Source: CAZYQW01 sp964649825
GTDB taxonomy: Bacteria; Planctomycetota; B15-G4; JADJEK01
Assembly: GCA_964649825.1 (NCBI GenBank)
Contig: CAZYQW010000079.1
Location: 1 to 59,858 of the forward strand
Length of the DNA stretch: 59,858 nucleotides
Direction: 5' to 3'
Shown: positions 25,588 through 34,590 of the stretch, piece after piece
How the letters are laid out: every line of letters begins with the position of its first letter
Numbering within the stretch: position 1 is the stretch's first letter
Notes under the pieces: generated by a model
Databases searched by the model: none
The model's input: only the letters and a program-made list of their open reading frames with translations
Told to the model about the DNA's origin: nothing
Position numbers and translations under genes: made by a program

Positions 25588-28500
25588 TCACCGCGCCGGG
25601 TCGAACGCCCTCGCCGGGCGCAGCCCGAGGTTGTTGAAGATGGTCTGATCCGAGAACCGCAGGCGGATCGCGGACCGACCGATGACCGCGACGCCGGCAA
25701 ACGCGCCACCTCGAGCGGCCCGATAGGGAACGGGGGCGAGGCCGTACACGGGTTGCTCGCTCGCGTACGGAGCGATCTCCAGGTCCACGAACCCGTCCGC
25801 GCACCATTCGACGACGTTCCCGATCACGTCGTGAAGCCCGAACGGGTTCGGCGCGAACGTTCCGACCGGAGCGTGAACGACGTAGCCGTCGTCGAGCTCC
25901 TCGTCGACGTCCCACGGCAGGAAGTCTCCTGCGGTGCGGTCGCTCGTGTTCACGCGGCCTTGGAGGTCCTCGATTCGATCGCCGGGCCACCAGACCGTTT
26001 CCGTTCCCCCACGCGTGCCGTATTCCCACTCCGCCTCGCGCGGGAGCCGAAGGCCCGCCCAGCTCAACACGCGAGCGCACTCGTTCCACGTCACCTGCTC
26101 GACGGGATGTCGAAGGTCGTGAGCGCCTTTGCCCGCCCGGAGATCGAAGCCCGGTCCATACACCGCGGGGTTCGTGCCCGTCAGACGCCGCCACTGTCCT
26201 TGGGTCATCTCCCACTTGGAGAGGAAGAAGGGGTCGAGCGCGACCCGGACGGGGTGCTCGCTCCGCTGCGCGAAGCGGTCGTAGCGGGTCAGGTCGCGGC
26301 TTCGGCTCTGAGCGCCGGTCCAGGTGACCACGCCGGGGAGCAGGACGAGGACGATCCCCGTCTCCTCGGCCACGACGACCTTGCCCGCGGAGTCTCGCTC
26401 GGGCCGGTCGCCGGTCGGAACGTGCCAGAACTCCCAGAGGGTCGACGCGGGGTCGGGACCGATCGGAACGAGCCCGATCTGGGGGCTCAGCACCAGCCCG
26501 TCGTAGCGCGGGTGGACACGAATCGCGGCGATCGCCTCGGACCACCGGGCCTCGTTCTCGGGGCCGGAGACCGACCGCGCGGCGATCGTCTCCGCCTCGC
26601 GCAGGCGACGGCGCATGCCGAGGCCGTGCCGCAGCGACGAGGCCTCGCCCGCCAGGACGCCGTCGTCCGGATCGACGAAGCGCTCGATCGCATGGACGAG
26701 CGCGTCGAGCTGATCGTGCCACCAGGCGTCCCGCGGATCGTCGAAGCGCCACTCGCGTCGTTCCGCCGTCCGCCCCGAGAGCTCTTCGCGTCGAGCCGCG
26801 AGCCGTTCGATCTCGCGGACCGCCGCCTGCATCCCGTCCTGGCTTCGCGCACGCGCCACCGCCTGAACGAGCCGCTCGCGGTTCGCTCTGAGCGCCACGC
26901 GTTGGCTTTCGGTCGCCAGGATCCATGCCTCATCCATCGTGCGGAGCGCCTCATCGTCGCGCCCCGCCGCGAACCACGCCCAGGCGAGGGTGTCGCCGAT
27001 CAACGCCTTGCGATCGGCGCCGGCGGCGTCGTACGCCCGGCGCGCCAGCGCGAGCCCGCGGCGTTCCCCGCCCGCGCGAGCTCGGTCCGGATCGACGAGC
27101 GGCCACGCCATCTCGTTCAGGACCGCCGCGTCGAGGAGGATGTTCGAGACGTCGTCGAGCTCGATCTCCGCGTCCTCGCCCCGGCGCGCGTTCAGCACGG
27201 CGCGCTTCCAGGCGATCTCCTCCGCGAGCGCGGCCAGCTCCGAGGAATCCGGGTGGCGGTGGCTCCACGCCTCGATCTCGTCCGCGGTCGGCGGCCGGGC
27301 CCGCTCGCGGATCCGCGCTCGCTGCGCCCGAAGTCCGGAGCCGCCGTCGACCTCGTCGAGGGTGACCCCGAGCCGCTCCGCTTCGGCGATCCAAGCCCGC
27401 ATCGGCTCCGCGAGCGCGGGCACGGCCGGCCAGAGCGCGTCCGCGCGTCGAACCAGTTCGTCGAGCGTCGACGAGAGCGAGAGCCGAAGCACTTCCTCCG
27501 CGCGCTCGCGCGCCGCGCGTTCCGTCGCCTTCGAGCGCACGTAGAGGGCCGCGACCACGACCGACGCCGCGACGAGGAGGAGGAGGAATCCCGCCGTTGC
27601 CAGCACCCACGCGCGATGGCGTCGAAGGAGCTGCATGAGGACGTCGCGGGGCGACGGCGGGCGCGCGTGGATCGGCTCGCCCGAGAGGAATCGCCGTACG
27701 TCGCGCGCGAGCTCGGCCGCGCTCGAGTAGCGGCGTTCCGGTGACTTCGCCATCGCGGTGAGCACGATCGTCTCGACGTCGGCGTCGACGGGGCGGCCGT
27801 CGCGGGAGAGCGCGGCCGGAGGGCGCTCGGTCAGCTCGCGCGCCGCCTCGGTGATCGACATGGAACCGAGATCGTGCGGGAGACGCCGCGCGATCAACTG
27901 GTAGGCGATCACCCCGAGCGCGTAGACGTCGGAGCGCGTGTCGCCCGCGTCTCCCGTTCCATCGATCCTCTCCGGGCTCATGTAGGCGAGCGTTCCCACG
28001 ATCTGCCCGGTCCGCGTCTGCAGCGCCGTGTCGTCGGGCCGACCTTCGACGGCGCGGGAGACGCCGAAGTCGAGGATCTTGGGCACACCCTCCCCGGTGA
28101 CCAGGACGTTCGCCGGCTTGAGGTCGCGGTGCACCACGCCGTGGCGGTGCGCGTGATCGATCGCGTCGCAGACCTTGGCGAACAGCTCGAGCGCCTGCCC
28201 GGCGTCCAGGTCGCGATCGGCTGCGTACGCGTCCAGAGGACTCCCGTCGACGTACTCCATCGCGAAGAACGGCCGCCGGCCCGAGTCGTCGCACGTCACG
28301 TTCACCTCGAGCACGCGCGCGATCCCGTGGTGATCCAGCCGCGCCAGCACCTCGGCCTCGTACTCGAGCCGCCGCGCCAGGCGGCGATCGACGACGCCGT
28401 ACGGCAGGACCTTCAACGCGACCGCCTGGCCGTCCCGCCGCCGCGTCGCGAGGTAGACGACGCCCATTCCGCCCTCGCCGAGCACGCGCTCCACGCGATA

Positions 28501-28728
28501 GCCGGGGAATGCTCCCGCCGCCCCTCGAGCCGCGTTCGCGTCGCGCAGCACGGGCTCGTCGAGGAACGGTCCGGCGGCGCGTTCGTGTCGGAGCAACGCC
28601 TCGACGTCGCGACGGATCGCCGCGTCCTCTCCGCACGCGGCGTCGAGGTACGGACGGAGCTCGTCATCGGAGAGGTTCATCGCCTCGAGGAACAGCTCGC
28701 GAACGCGAGCGTAGCGCGCGGGATTCAA
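25588..28728 (-). CDS. Serine/threonine kinase with C-terminal SUMF1/FGE-like domain
   Basis: The start is TTG 28728, in a TTGA overlap with the ECF gene, giving 1046 residues; longer readings would run into the sigma frame. Order: the sigma-linked N-module ('RYARVRELFLEAMNLSDDELRPYLDAACGEDAAIRRDVEALL', about 5-50); kinase (LGEGGMGVVY about 86, HRDLKPANVL about 199, DFGVSR, 'GTLAYMSPERI'); a membrane helix (about 373-392); an alpha-helical middle of about 400 residues; and a SUMF1-like domain (about 819-1040) with 'FFLSKWEMTQGQWRRLTGTNPAVY', 'RLPREAEWEYGTRGG' and 'GNVVEWCADGF'. The segment where formylglycine-generating enzymes carry active-site cysteines reads 'RAARGGAFAGVAVIGRSAIRLRF', with none. 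The domain is therefore a C-type-lectin-like binding fold, not an FGE. Kinase-SUMF1 fusions are known in Planctomycetota. Confidence 0.9.
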   Translation of the reverse strand: MNPARYARVRELFLEAMNLSDDELRPYLDAACGEDAAIRRDVEALLRHERAAGPFLDEPVLRDANAARGAAGAFPGYRVERVLGEGGMGVVYLATRRRDGQAVALKVLPYGVVDRRLARRLEYEAEVLARLDHHGIARVLEVNVTCDDSGRRPFFAMEYVDGSPLDAYAADRDLDAGQALELFAKVCDAIDHAHRHGVVHRDLKPANVLVTGEGVPKILDFGVSRAVEGRPDDTALQTRTGQIVGTLAYMSPERIDGTGDAGDTRSDVYALGVIAYQLIARRLPHDLGSMSITEAARELTERPPAALSRDGRPVDADVETIVLTAMAKSPERRYSSAAELARDVRRFLSGEPIHARPPSPRDVLMQLLRRHRAWVLATAGFLLLLVAASVVVAALYVRSKATERAARERAEEVLRLSLSSTLDELVRRADALWPAVPALAEPMRAWIAEAERLGVTLDEVDGGSGLRAQRARIRERARPPTADEIEAWSHRHPDSSELAALAEEIAWKRAVLNARRGEDAEIELDDVSNILLDAAVLNEMAWPLVDPDRARAGGERRGLALARRAYDAAGADRKALIGDTLAWAWFAAGRDDEALRTMDEAWILATESQRVALRANRERLVQAVARARSQDGMQAAVREIERLAARREELSGRTAERREWRFDDPRDAWWHDQLDALVHAIERFVDPDDGVLAGEASSLRHGLGMRRRLREAETIAARSVSGPENEARWSEAIAAIRVHPRYDGLVLSPQIGLVPIGPDPASTLWEFWHVPTGDRPERDSAGKVVVAEETGIVLVLLPGVVTWTGAQSRSRDLTRYDRFAQRSEHPVRVALDPFFLSKWEMTQGQWRRLTGTNPAVYGPGFDLRAGKGAHDLRHPVEQVTWNECARVLSWAGLRLPREAEWEYGTRGGTETVWWPGDRIEDLQGRVNTSDRTAGDFLPWDVDEELDDGYVVHAPVGTFAPNPFGLHDVIGNVVEWCADGFVDLEIAPYASEQPVYGLAPVPYRAARGGAFAGVAVIGRSAIRLRFSDQTIFNNLGLRPARAFDPAR

Positions 28729-29249
28729 CGCGGCTCTCCATCCGTCAGCTCCCCGAACAGCCACGCGCGGGCCATCCGCCAATCACCGAGCACGGTGCGC
28801 CGCGACACGCCGAGGGTGGCCGCCGTCTCGTCGACGGTAAGGCCGCCGAAGAAGCGGAGCTCCACGATGCGTGCCTGCCGCTCGTTCAGCCGCACCAACC
28901 GCTCGAGCGCTTCATCGAGCTGGATGAGGTCGACGGAGCCGTCCTCGACGAGGTCGATCTCGTCCGAGAGCGCGACGCGGCGCCAGCCACCGCCGTGCTT
29001 CGCCGCGCCGCGGCGCCGCGCGTGATCGACGAGGACTTGACGGAAGACGCGTGCCGCCGCGGACAGGAACGCCCGCCGGCGCTCGGGCGACACCCCGGAC
29101 GCGTCGCCGCCGCGAAGCCGAATCCACGCCTCGTGCGCGAGCGCCGTCGGCTGCAGGGTGTGGTCCCGTCGTTCGCGGTCCATGTAGTGAACCGCGAGCG
29201 CCCGGAGCTCGTCGTAGAGCCCCGGGTCCGCGTCGGTCGGATTCGTCAT
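28725..29249 (-). CDS. ECF sigma factor coupled to a serine/threonine kinase
   Basis: A 174-residue protein with region 2 ('RRDHTLQPTALAHEAWIRL', 'RRAFLSAAARVFRQVLVDHARRRGAAKHGGG') and region 4 ('RQARIVELRFFGGLTVDETAATLGVSRRTVLGDWRMARAWL'). It belongs to the same planctomycete kinase-linked ECF type as the product of 17315-17890. Its stop codon is embedded in the TTG start of the kinase gene, so both are made from one message in a fixed order. In this group the adjacent kinase is thought to act in place of an anti-sigma factor, often through phosphorylation. The start is ATG 29249, with an AAGGCGA stretch upstream. Confidence 0.93.
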   Translation of the reverse strand: MTNPTDADPGLYDELRALAVHYMDRERRDHTLQPTALAHEAWIRLRGGDASGVSPERRRAFLSAAARVFRQVLVDHARRRGAAKHGGGWRRVALSDEIDLVEDGSVDLIQLDEALERLVRLNERQARIVELRFFGGLTVDETAATLGVSRRTVLGDWRMARAWLFGELTDGEPR

Positions 29250-29554
29250 CGCGTCGCCTTTCGAACCGCCAGGTGCTCGACATCATAATCCACCGGTCGC
29301 CGAGCGCCGGACGGCCCCGTGTGCCCCGCGTACGCCCCCACGCGCCCGGGCTGCCGCACGTCCGCGAAGAATCGCTGACCCAGCATCGGTTGGAATCCGT
29401 TCCTCACGATCGTCCCTGTCTCTCGCCCTCGGCCGTTTCCTCGAAACGACCGACGTGCCTCGCGACACGAAACGAGTTACTGTTCTTGGTCCACGGTTGC
29501 GACAGGTGGAGCGCCGGCCTCTCGTCGTGACTTGACTCATGGAGACTTCCTCGC
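29250..29554. other. Divergent intergenic region
   Basis: About 305 bases between the ECF gene and the FG-GAP gene, which are transcribed away from each other. It must contain both promoters. I see no gene, strong hairpin or repeat in it. Confidence 0.4.
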
Positions 29555-31228
29555 ATGCTGCTTCCCCGGTTGGCTGGTTTCCTCGCGCTCGCAACCGCGT
29601 ACCTCACGTCCCCGCTCCTTGCTCAAAGCCCACCCATTCACGTCGGAGAGGAGCTTCGGTTCCCGGTCGATCCGCAACTGGGCTCAGCCTCGTTCGGCCG
29701 CATGGTGAACGGCGACTTCACCGGAGACGCGATCCCGGACGCCGCACTTCAGCGGGGCGGCTCGATCGTCTACGTGCTCGGGGTCGGCGTGTACTCCGTC
29801 ACGGACGCACTGCCCGGCTCCTTCAACGACCTGGCGGTCTACGAGGTCGACGCCTCGAGCGGACCCGACTGCCTGGCCACGGTCGACGCGTCCGGACTGA
29901 AGCTCTGGGGCTTCGACCCCGACCCTTTCGCCGATGAGTTCGGCGGCACCGCATGGGCCGGCGCGACGCACGTCCGCGCCGCCGACCTCGACGGCGATGG
30001 CGATCAGGACATCGTCGGCGTCGCGAGCGACGGCGTATCGATCCTTCGCCTCATCCGGAACGCGTCCGGCTCGCCGGCCCCGTTCACGGCCGCTGCGGCG
30101 TTCACCGCTCCCGCGATCATCGTCGACGTCTCCCCCGCGCAATGGGACGGGTCGGGAGGCGCCGAGGTGCTGCTCCTGACCGAGGCCGGCCTGTACGTCT
30201 TCGACGACGGCCCGGCGGTGACGCTCGTCGTCTCCATCGCCTCGCCGGACACGGCGGGCGGGCTCGCCACGCTGGAGCGGGCCGGCTCGAACGATCGTGC
30301 CGCGTGGTTCGAGTTCTCGCCGAGCACGGAGCTGTACACGCTCCACGTCGCGGACTCCGCCGGCGTGGAGCCCGTCGTGTCCTTGGGCACGATCCTCGAT
30401 CCGGCCGGAATCGCCAGCGGCAAGCTCTTCGCGAGCGGAGAACCGGACCTCCTCGTCAGCCACCGGCAGAGCGCCATGCAGGTCCTGTTCATCGCGACGA
30501 CCGGCACCCCGACGTACAGCGCGTACGACCCGAACGCCATGCTCGTCCCGGTCCGCGCGACCCTCATCGACAACTACGACCCGTTCCCGCTGAACCAACA
30601 CACGCCAGCCCTGACCGACGTCGACGGCGACGGCGACAGCGACATCGTCTACGCCGTCGAGGATGGCACCAGCCCCGAGCTCCTCGTCAGCTTCAACCCG
30701 GTCACGCCGCACGACGAGCAGAAGGTCGAGATCATCAGCGCTCAGTTCCCGCTCGAGGCTCCGGTCAACGTCCTCGAGGTGTCGATCGATGCTCCGGTCT
30801 TCATCCCACCGAACCGCGACACGCTCGAATGCTGGGTCTTCCGAAAGGCCGACCTCGCGAGCCCGATCGACCCGGAAGCCGTCGGTTACGCGCTCGTGGA
30901 CGTCGAGGGTTGGCCCGTGACCCTGTCCTTCGCGATCGAGAACCTCACGTATGAGTTCGATGACCTCTACTTCTTCCAACTCCGCATGGTCGAAGCGGAC
31001 GATGACGTGATCCTCGACGGCGGCCCGCTGCTCTACGCGATCGCCGTCAACAAAGAGGGCCAAAGCGCGGTCGAGGAGATCGGGAACGGAACGACGGTCC
31101 CGATCGTGGCTCCCGGCCTGCAGGACCCCACGTACGTCGGCGGCGTCGTTCCCGTTCCATGTCCGCCGAACGCCACGAACTGCCCGACGCCCGTCGAACC
31201 GCCGGACCCGCCGGGCGGCGGCGACTGA
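29555..31228 (+). CDS. Secreted FG-GAP/VCBS repeat protein
   Basis: The start ATG follows GGAG by about ten bases. A 557-residue protein with a signal peptide (about 1-23, ..SPLLAQS). Two clear FG-GAP calcium loops are visible, 'AADLDGDGDQDIVGVASDG' and 'TDVDGDGDSDIVYAVEDG'. An earlier degenerate copy reads 'VNGDFTGDAIPDAALQRGG'. The C-terminal third is beta-rich, with an acidic segment, and ends in a Cys/Pro-rich tail (..PVPCPPNATNCPTPVEPPDPPGGGD). FG-GAP repeats form integrin-alpha-like propellers that hold calcium; this is probably an exported binding or structural protein. It is convergent with the CHAT gene, 34 bases between stops. Confidence 0.85.
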   Translation: MLLPRLAGFLALATAYLTSPLLAQSPPIHVGEELRFPVDPQLGSASFGRMVNGDFTGDAIPDAALQRGGSIVYVLGVGVYSVTDALPGSFNDLAVYEVDASSGPDCLATVDASGLKLWGFDPDPFADEFGGTAWAGATHVRAADLDGDGDQDIVGVASDGVSILRLIRNASGSPAPFTAAAAFTAPAIIVDVSPAQWDGSGGAEVLLLTEAGLYVFDDGPAVTLVVSIASPDTAGGLATLERAGSNDRAAWFEFSPSTELYTLHVADSAGVEPVVSLGTILDPAGIASGKLFASGEPDLLVSHRQSAMQVLFIATTGTPTYSAYDPNAMLVPVRATLIDNYDPFPLNQHTPALTDVDGDGDSDIVYAVEDGTSPELLVSFNPVTPHDEQKVEIISAQFPLEAPVNVLEVSIDAPVFIPPNRDTLECWVFRKADLASPIDPEAVGYALVDVEGWPVTLSFAIENLTYEFDDLYFFQLRMVEADDDVILDGGPLLYAIAVNKEGQSAVEEIGNGTTVPIVAPGLQDPTYVGGVVPVPCPPNATNCPTPVEPPDPPGGGD

Positions 31229-31262
31229 TCCCGCGGATCGCGATCGTTCCCGCGGCGGACCG

Positions 31263-33791
31263 CTACCGGCCGGCGGCCCGCCGCCTCTCCGGCCGGAGCC
31301 TCCATCCGGCGGCCGCGGCTCCCCCCAGGATCAGCAGGGTCAGCAGCAGCACCACCAGCGCCGACCACCGACCCGTCGTCCGCGCCGGCTCGAACGATCG
31401 GTCGCGGAAGATCGGACGGTGTCCGAGCCCCGCCACGCGCACCATCGAGTGGAACCACGGGTCCTGGAACTCCGTTCTCGCCGCGAGCCCGACGCGTGCG
31501 CGCCGCAGCGCTTCCGCCGGCGAGTCGCCGCCGCGAAGCGCCGCGTGGAACCGCTCCAGGAGAGCCAGCGTCGACTCGTATTCGAGATCGACCGACGAGA
31601 GGACGACGCCCTCCGCGCCGGCGAGGATGAACGCGCCGCCGAGATGCTGCACGCCGTCGTCCCCGCGCCGGAGCGGACCGCGCGCCGCGTCGCAGGCAGC
31701 GAGCACGACGAGCCTAGGCGACGTCCATCGCTCGATCTCCTCGCTCCACAGGACTTCGCCATCCGCGAGGAGGAGCCCCGGCGGGCGGTCCCGCGCGAAC
31801 TCGTAGACGCCGTGACAGACGAACTCGAGGACCGCGGGGGAGCCGTCGACTTCCCGTGCCACCGTTTCGATCGTCGCCCGCTCGCCCTCGAGCAGACGTA
31901 CGCGTTCGCGGGGGTAACCGGCAGCGGCCGCCTCGCGCTCGTCGTCGCCGAACGGGATCGGTGCTCGCCGCTTCCCCGACTCTTCCCGCGCCGGCGCCGG
32001 CGACGCGACGAGCAGGAGATCGATCGGGCCGGCCCCACGCTCGTCGCCGCGGTCCTGCAGCGCGATGCCGAGCGGAATCGAGGGGAGGTAGTCGATCGCG
32101 TGCGTCATTCCGAGAGGCGCACCGCCGGCCGGGCGAAGGAGCTCGAACGGAACCGCGCCGATCGACTCGATTCCGCACAGAGTGATCGCCGACCATTCGG
32201 AGATCCGCCTCGACACCTCAGGCGGGAGGAAGGTCGCCGTGAGCCCGGCCGACAGCTTCGCGAGCGCGTCGCGCTGGCTTCCATCCAGCCTCGACGTCAA
32301 GAACGGAACGAGCGCGTCGCGCGCGGCGGTCAACTCGGGCAGCGACGCCAGCGTCACCACCTGCAGCGCGGACCGATCGAGCACGAACAGATGCGACATC
32401 CGTGGGCCCGCCACGTAGAGGAGGAGCACGTGCCGGTCGTTCTCGAGCAGACGGTCACGAATGGTGGCGAGGTCGCTCTCGCTCGCGCCGAGTCGTCGAG
32501 CAAGGCTGCCCATCGCCTGCGCCTGCTGCACCTTCCTCAGGGCGAACGTCCCGCCGGACTCCGGCCCGTCGATCGCGACGGCCAGGCGGATGAGCTCGGT
32601 GACGACCGCTCCCCGTTCGTCGTGATGGAGGAAGCCGACGCCGCCGGGCAGCTCCGGCGTGCTCGCCCACGCCTCGAGGAACGCATCGAACGCTTCCTCG
32701 TAGGCGTCGCGAACCTCGATCAGGGCGTCGCGGGCGGCGCCGCGGTCGAGCGCGAGCCGCGCCTGCGCGGTCAGGAACGAGACGCGCTGCGCCGTGGAGA
32801 GGCCGACCTCGCCGAGTTCGTCGCGGGCGTCCGATTCGATCCGGACGAGCTCCGCGGCCGCGGAGTCGAATCGACCGCGCGTCGCCTCGAGTTCGCAGAG
32901 CCGAATCCGTGCGGCAACCCGCTCTTCGAAGCTGAGCGCCGATGCCTCCGCCATCGTCCGCAGGGCGGCGGCCGCGGCGGGCGCGCGACCGGGCTCCGCG
33001 ACGGCGAGCATCGCGAGCGCGACGGCGCGACGGTACGTCAGCGCGGCCACGCGATCGCCGAGCCGAGCGGATCGAGCTCGGTCCTCGAGGAAGCGGTCGG
33101 CGTCCGCGATCGCTTCCTCGTACTCGTCGACGGCGAGGCGGTAGTCGAGGGCGACCATCCGGTTCGCGAGCCAAACTTCGTCGGTCAGGACTCCCGCGCC
33201 CGCGAGCTTTCCCTCCTCGTTCCAGAGCCGATCGAGCAGGTAGTAGCCACGATCCGGCACGCCGAGCTGGAGGTAGAGGCTCAGGCGTTCGCTGACGGGA
33301 AAGCAGGCGAGGTAGCGGTGGTCCGGCACCCGTTCCGGATCGAGGCCGCGCTCGAGCCGCTCGATCAAACGGAGCGCCTCGATCGTGTCGCCGTCGTCTC
33401 GGACGCGGTTCTCCAGGATCGCGAGGAGGAACGGGCCGTACGGCGTGGAAGCGAGCCGCTCGATCTCGGGCTCGAGCCGCGCGCGCACGGATCGCGCGTC
33501 ACCCGCCGCGAGCGACGCCTGCACGGAGTTGAAGAGCGCCAGCGACTCCGCGTCGGCCGCATCCATTCGCCGGTAGACGACCGCCGCCCAGTGGAACCAC
33601 TCGGCCTTGTCGAGCCCTTCCGCTCGACGCGCCTTCTCCCAGAGCCGCGTCGCCATCTCCGACAGGGCCGCGCCGTCGGTCTCCCCGATCAGCTCGAGGC
33701 GCCGCTGCGGCGAGGCCCGTTCGAACGCCGCAAGCGGTGACTCATCCGCCTGGAACAGCAGCGCGACGAGAACGAGTGCGAGGGAGATCAT
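31263..33791 (-). CDS. Exported TPR-CHAT domain protease-like protein
   Basis: An 842-residue protein. It starts with a hydrophobic signal segment (about 1-15), continues with about 450 residues of TPR-like alpha-helices, and then has a CHAT domain (about 500-790). The caspase-like dyad is intact: His in 'VLEFVCHGVYEFA' (about 659) and Cys in 'RLVVLAACDAARGPL' (about 698). The latter is followed by 'HLGGAFILAGAEGVVLSSVDLEYESTLALLERFHAAL', a strong CHAT signature. A single membrane helix lies near the C-terminus (about 808-828) with a basic tail. CHAT proteases are known as effectors, for example with type III-E CRISPR or gasdermins, but no such partner gene is seen here. It is last in a compact set with a methyltransferase (30 bases upstream) and a DUF2167-like gene. 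Confidence 0.88.
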   Translation of the reverse strand: MISLALVLVALLFQADESPLAAFERASPQRRLELIGETDGAALSEMATRLWEKARRAEGLDKAEWFHWAAVVYRRMDAADAESLALFNSVQASLAAGDARSVRARLEPEIERLASTPYGPFLLAILENRVRDDGDTIEALRLIERLERGLDPERVPDHRYLACFPVSERLSLYLQLGVPDRGYYLLDRLWNEEGKLAGAGVLTDEVWLANRMVALDYRLAVDEYEEAIADADRFLEDRARSARLGDRVAALTYRRAVALAMLAVAEPGRAPAAAAALRTMAEASALSFEERVAARIRLCELEATRGRFDSAAAELVRIESDARDELGEVGLSTAQRVSFLTAQARLALDRGAARDALIEVRDAYEEAFDAFLEAWASTPELPGGVGFLHHDERGAVVTELIRLAVAIDGPESGGTFALRKVQQAQAMGSLARRLGASESDLATIRDRLLENDRHVLLLYVAGPRMSHLFVLDRSALQVVTLASLPELTAARDALVPFLTSRLDGSQRDALAKLSAGLTATFLPPEVSRRISEWSAITLCGIESIGAVPFELLRPAGGAPLGMTHAIDYLPSIPLGIALQDRGDERGAGPIDLLLVASPAPAREESGKRRAPIPFGDDEREAAAAGYPRERVRLLEGERATIETVAREVDGSPAVLEFVCHGVYEFARDRPPGLLLADGEVLWSEEIERWTSPRLVVLAACDAARGPLRRGDDGVQHLGGAFILAGAEGVVLSSVDLEYESTLALLERFHAALRGGDSPAEALRRARVGLAARTEFQDPWFHSMVRVAGLGHRPIFRDRSFEPARTTGRWSALVVLLLTLLILGGAAAAGWRLRPERRRAAGR

Positions 33792-33821
33792 CCGAGAATC
33801 CGGCGAGGTCGTTTCGGGCCT

Positions 33822-34577
33822 TCATTCTCCAGACCCTCCGGGCCGCGCGCATCCATCGAAGCGGCAAACGATCAACTCCTGCTCCTCTTGCGTAGACGGA
33901 TTGATGATTCGGACGATCTCGGGGACGAACCCCGCGTCGCGACACGCGGCGAGCCAGGTCTCGCGCGCGAAGATCCCGAGCACGTGGCGATCGTGAACGA
34001 CCTCGACGGGGGCGGAGTGGTCCTTCAAGAGGATCGCGTAGTCGACTTCGACCGAGCAGCCGCCGTCGATCGGCTCGTGGCACCACTCGAGGAAGCGGAG
34101 CGAGCGACCTCCACGATCCGCGCCGCCCTCGGTCGTTCCCGGCCGGTACGTCTCCTTGAAGAAGTCGGGGACCAGGAGCGCGCGCCGGCCGGCTTCGAGA
34201 TGGACGGCCGCCGTGATGAGCGCCAGCCGCAGATCCGCCTCGTTGGTGAGGTACGAGAGCGCGTCGTGGAGGAAGACGGCGTCGAAGCGCCGGCCGAGGC
34301 GGATCGTTCGCATGTCGCCAAGAACGTGCTCGCACTCGGGGTTGAGGCTCCCGCTCACGTCCAGCATCGCCGCGGCCCGGTCGACGAGCGTCATTTGGAA
34401 GCGCCGCTTCAGGTAGGACGCGGTATTTCCGCCGCCGCTGCCGAGTTCGAGGACGGTTCGCGTCGCGGAGGTCCCGGCGAGGTGCTCGCCGTACAACGCG
34501 GCCTCCGCCTCGTACTCCTCCGGCGGAGAGAGACACGGCCACCACTCGGCGAATCGCGTGTAGAGCTTCGGCTCCAA
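33822..34577 (-). CDS. Class I SAM-dependent methyltransferase
   Basis: A 251-residue protein starting at TTG 34577, 13 bases after the stop of the upstream gene. The Rossmann core has motif I 'TVLELGSGGGNTASYL', an acidic motif II residue in 'MTLVDRAAAMLDVS', 'CEHVLGDMRTIRLGRRFDAVFLHDALSYL' (motifs II-IV), and 'LRLALITAAVHLEAGRRALLVPDFF'. The closest general type is the small-molecule or sugar/phenol methyltransferase of the UbiE/Coq5-like kind; the substrate cannot be read from sequence. There is no signal peptide, so it acts in the cytoplasm although its two operon neighbours are envelope proteins. Confidence 0.85.
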   Translation of the reverse strand: MEPKLYTRFAEWWPCLSPPEEYEAEAALYGEHLAGTSATRTVLELGSGGGNTASYLKRRFQMTLVDRAAAMLDVSGSLNPECEHVLGDMRTIRLGRRFDAVFLHDALSYLTNEADLRLALITAAVHLEAGRRALLVPDFFKETYRPGTTEGGADRGGRSLRFLEWCHEPIDGGCSVEVDYAILLKDHSAPVEVVHDRHVLGIFARETWLAACRDAGFVPEIVRIINPSTQEEQELIVCRFDGCARPGGSGE

Positions 34578-34590
34578 TCGCCCCCGTCCG

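Noticed and set aside
31263..33791. A type III-E CRISPR-CHAT or gasdermin defence system
   Set aside because: No Cas7-11, CRISPR array, gasdermin-like or other known CHAT substrate gene is near, and the protein carries export and membrane signals.
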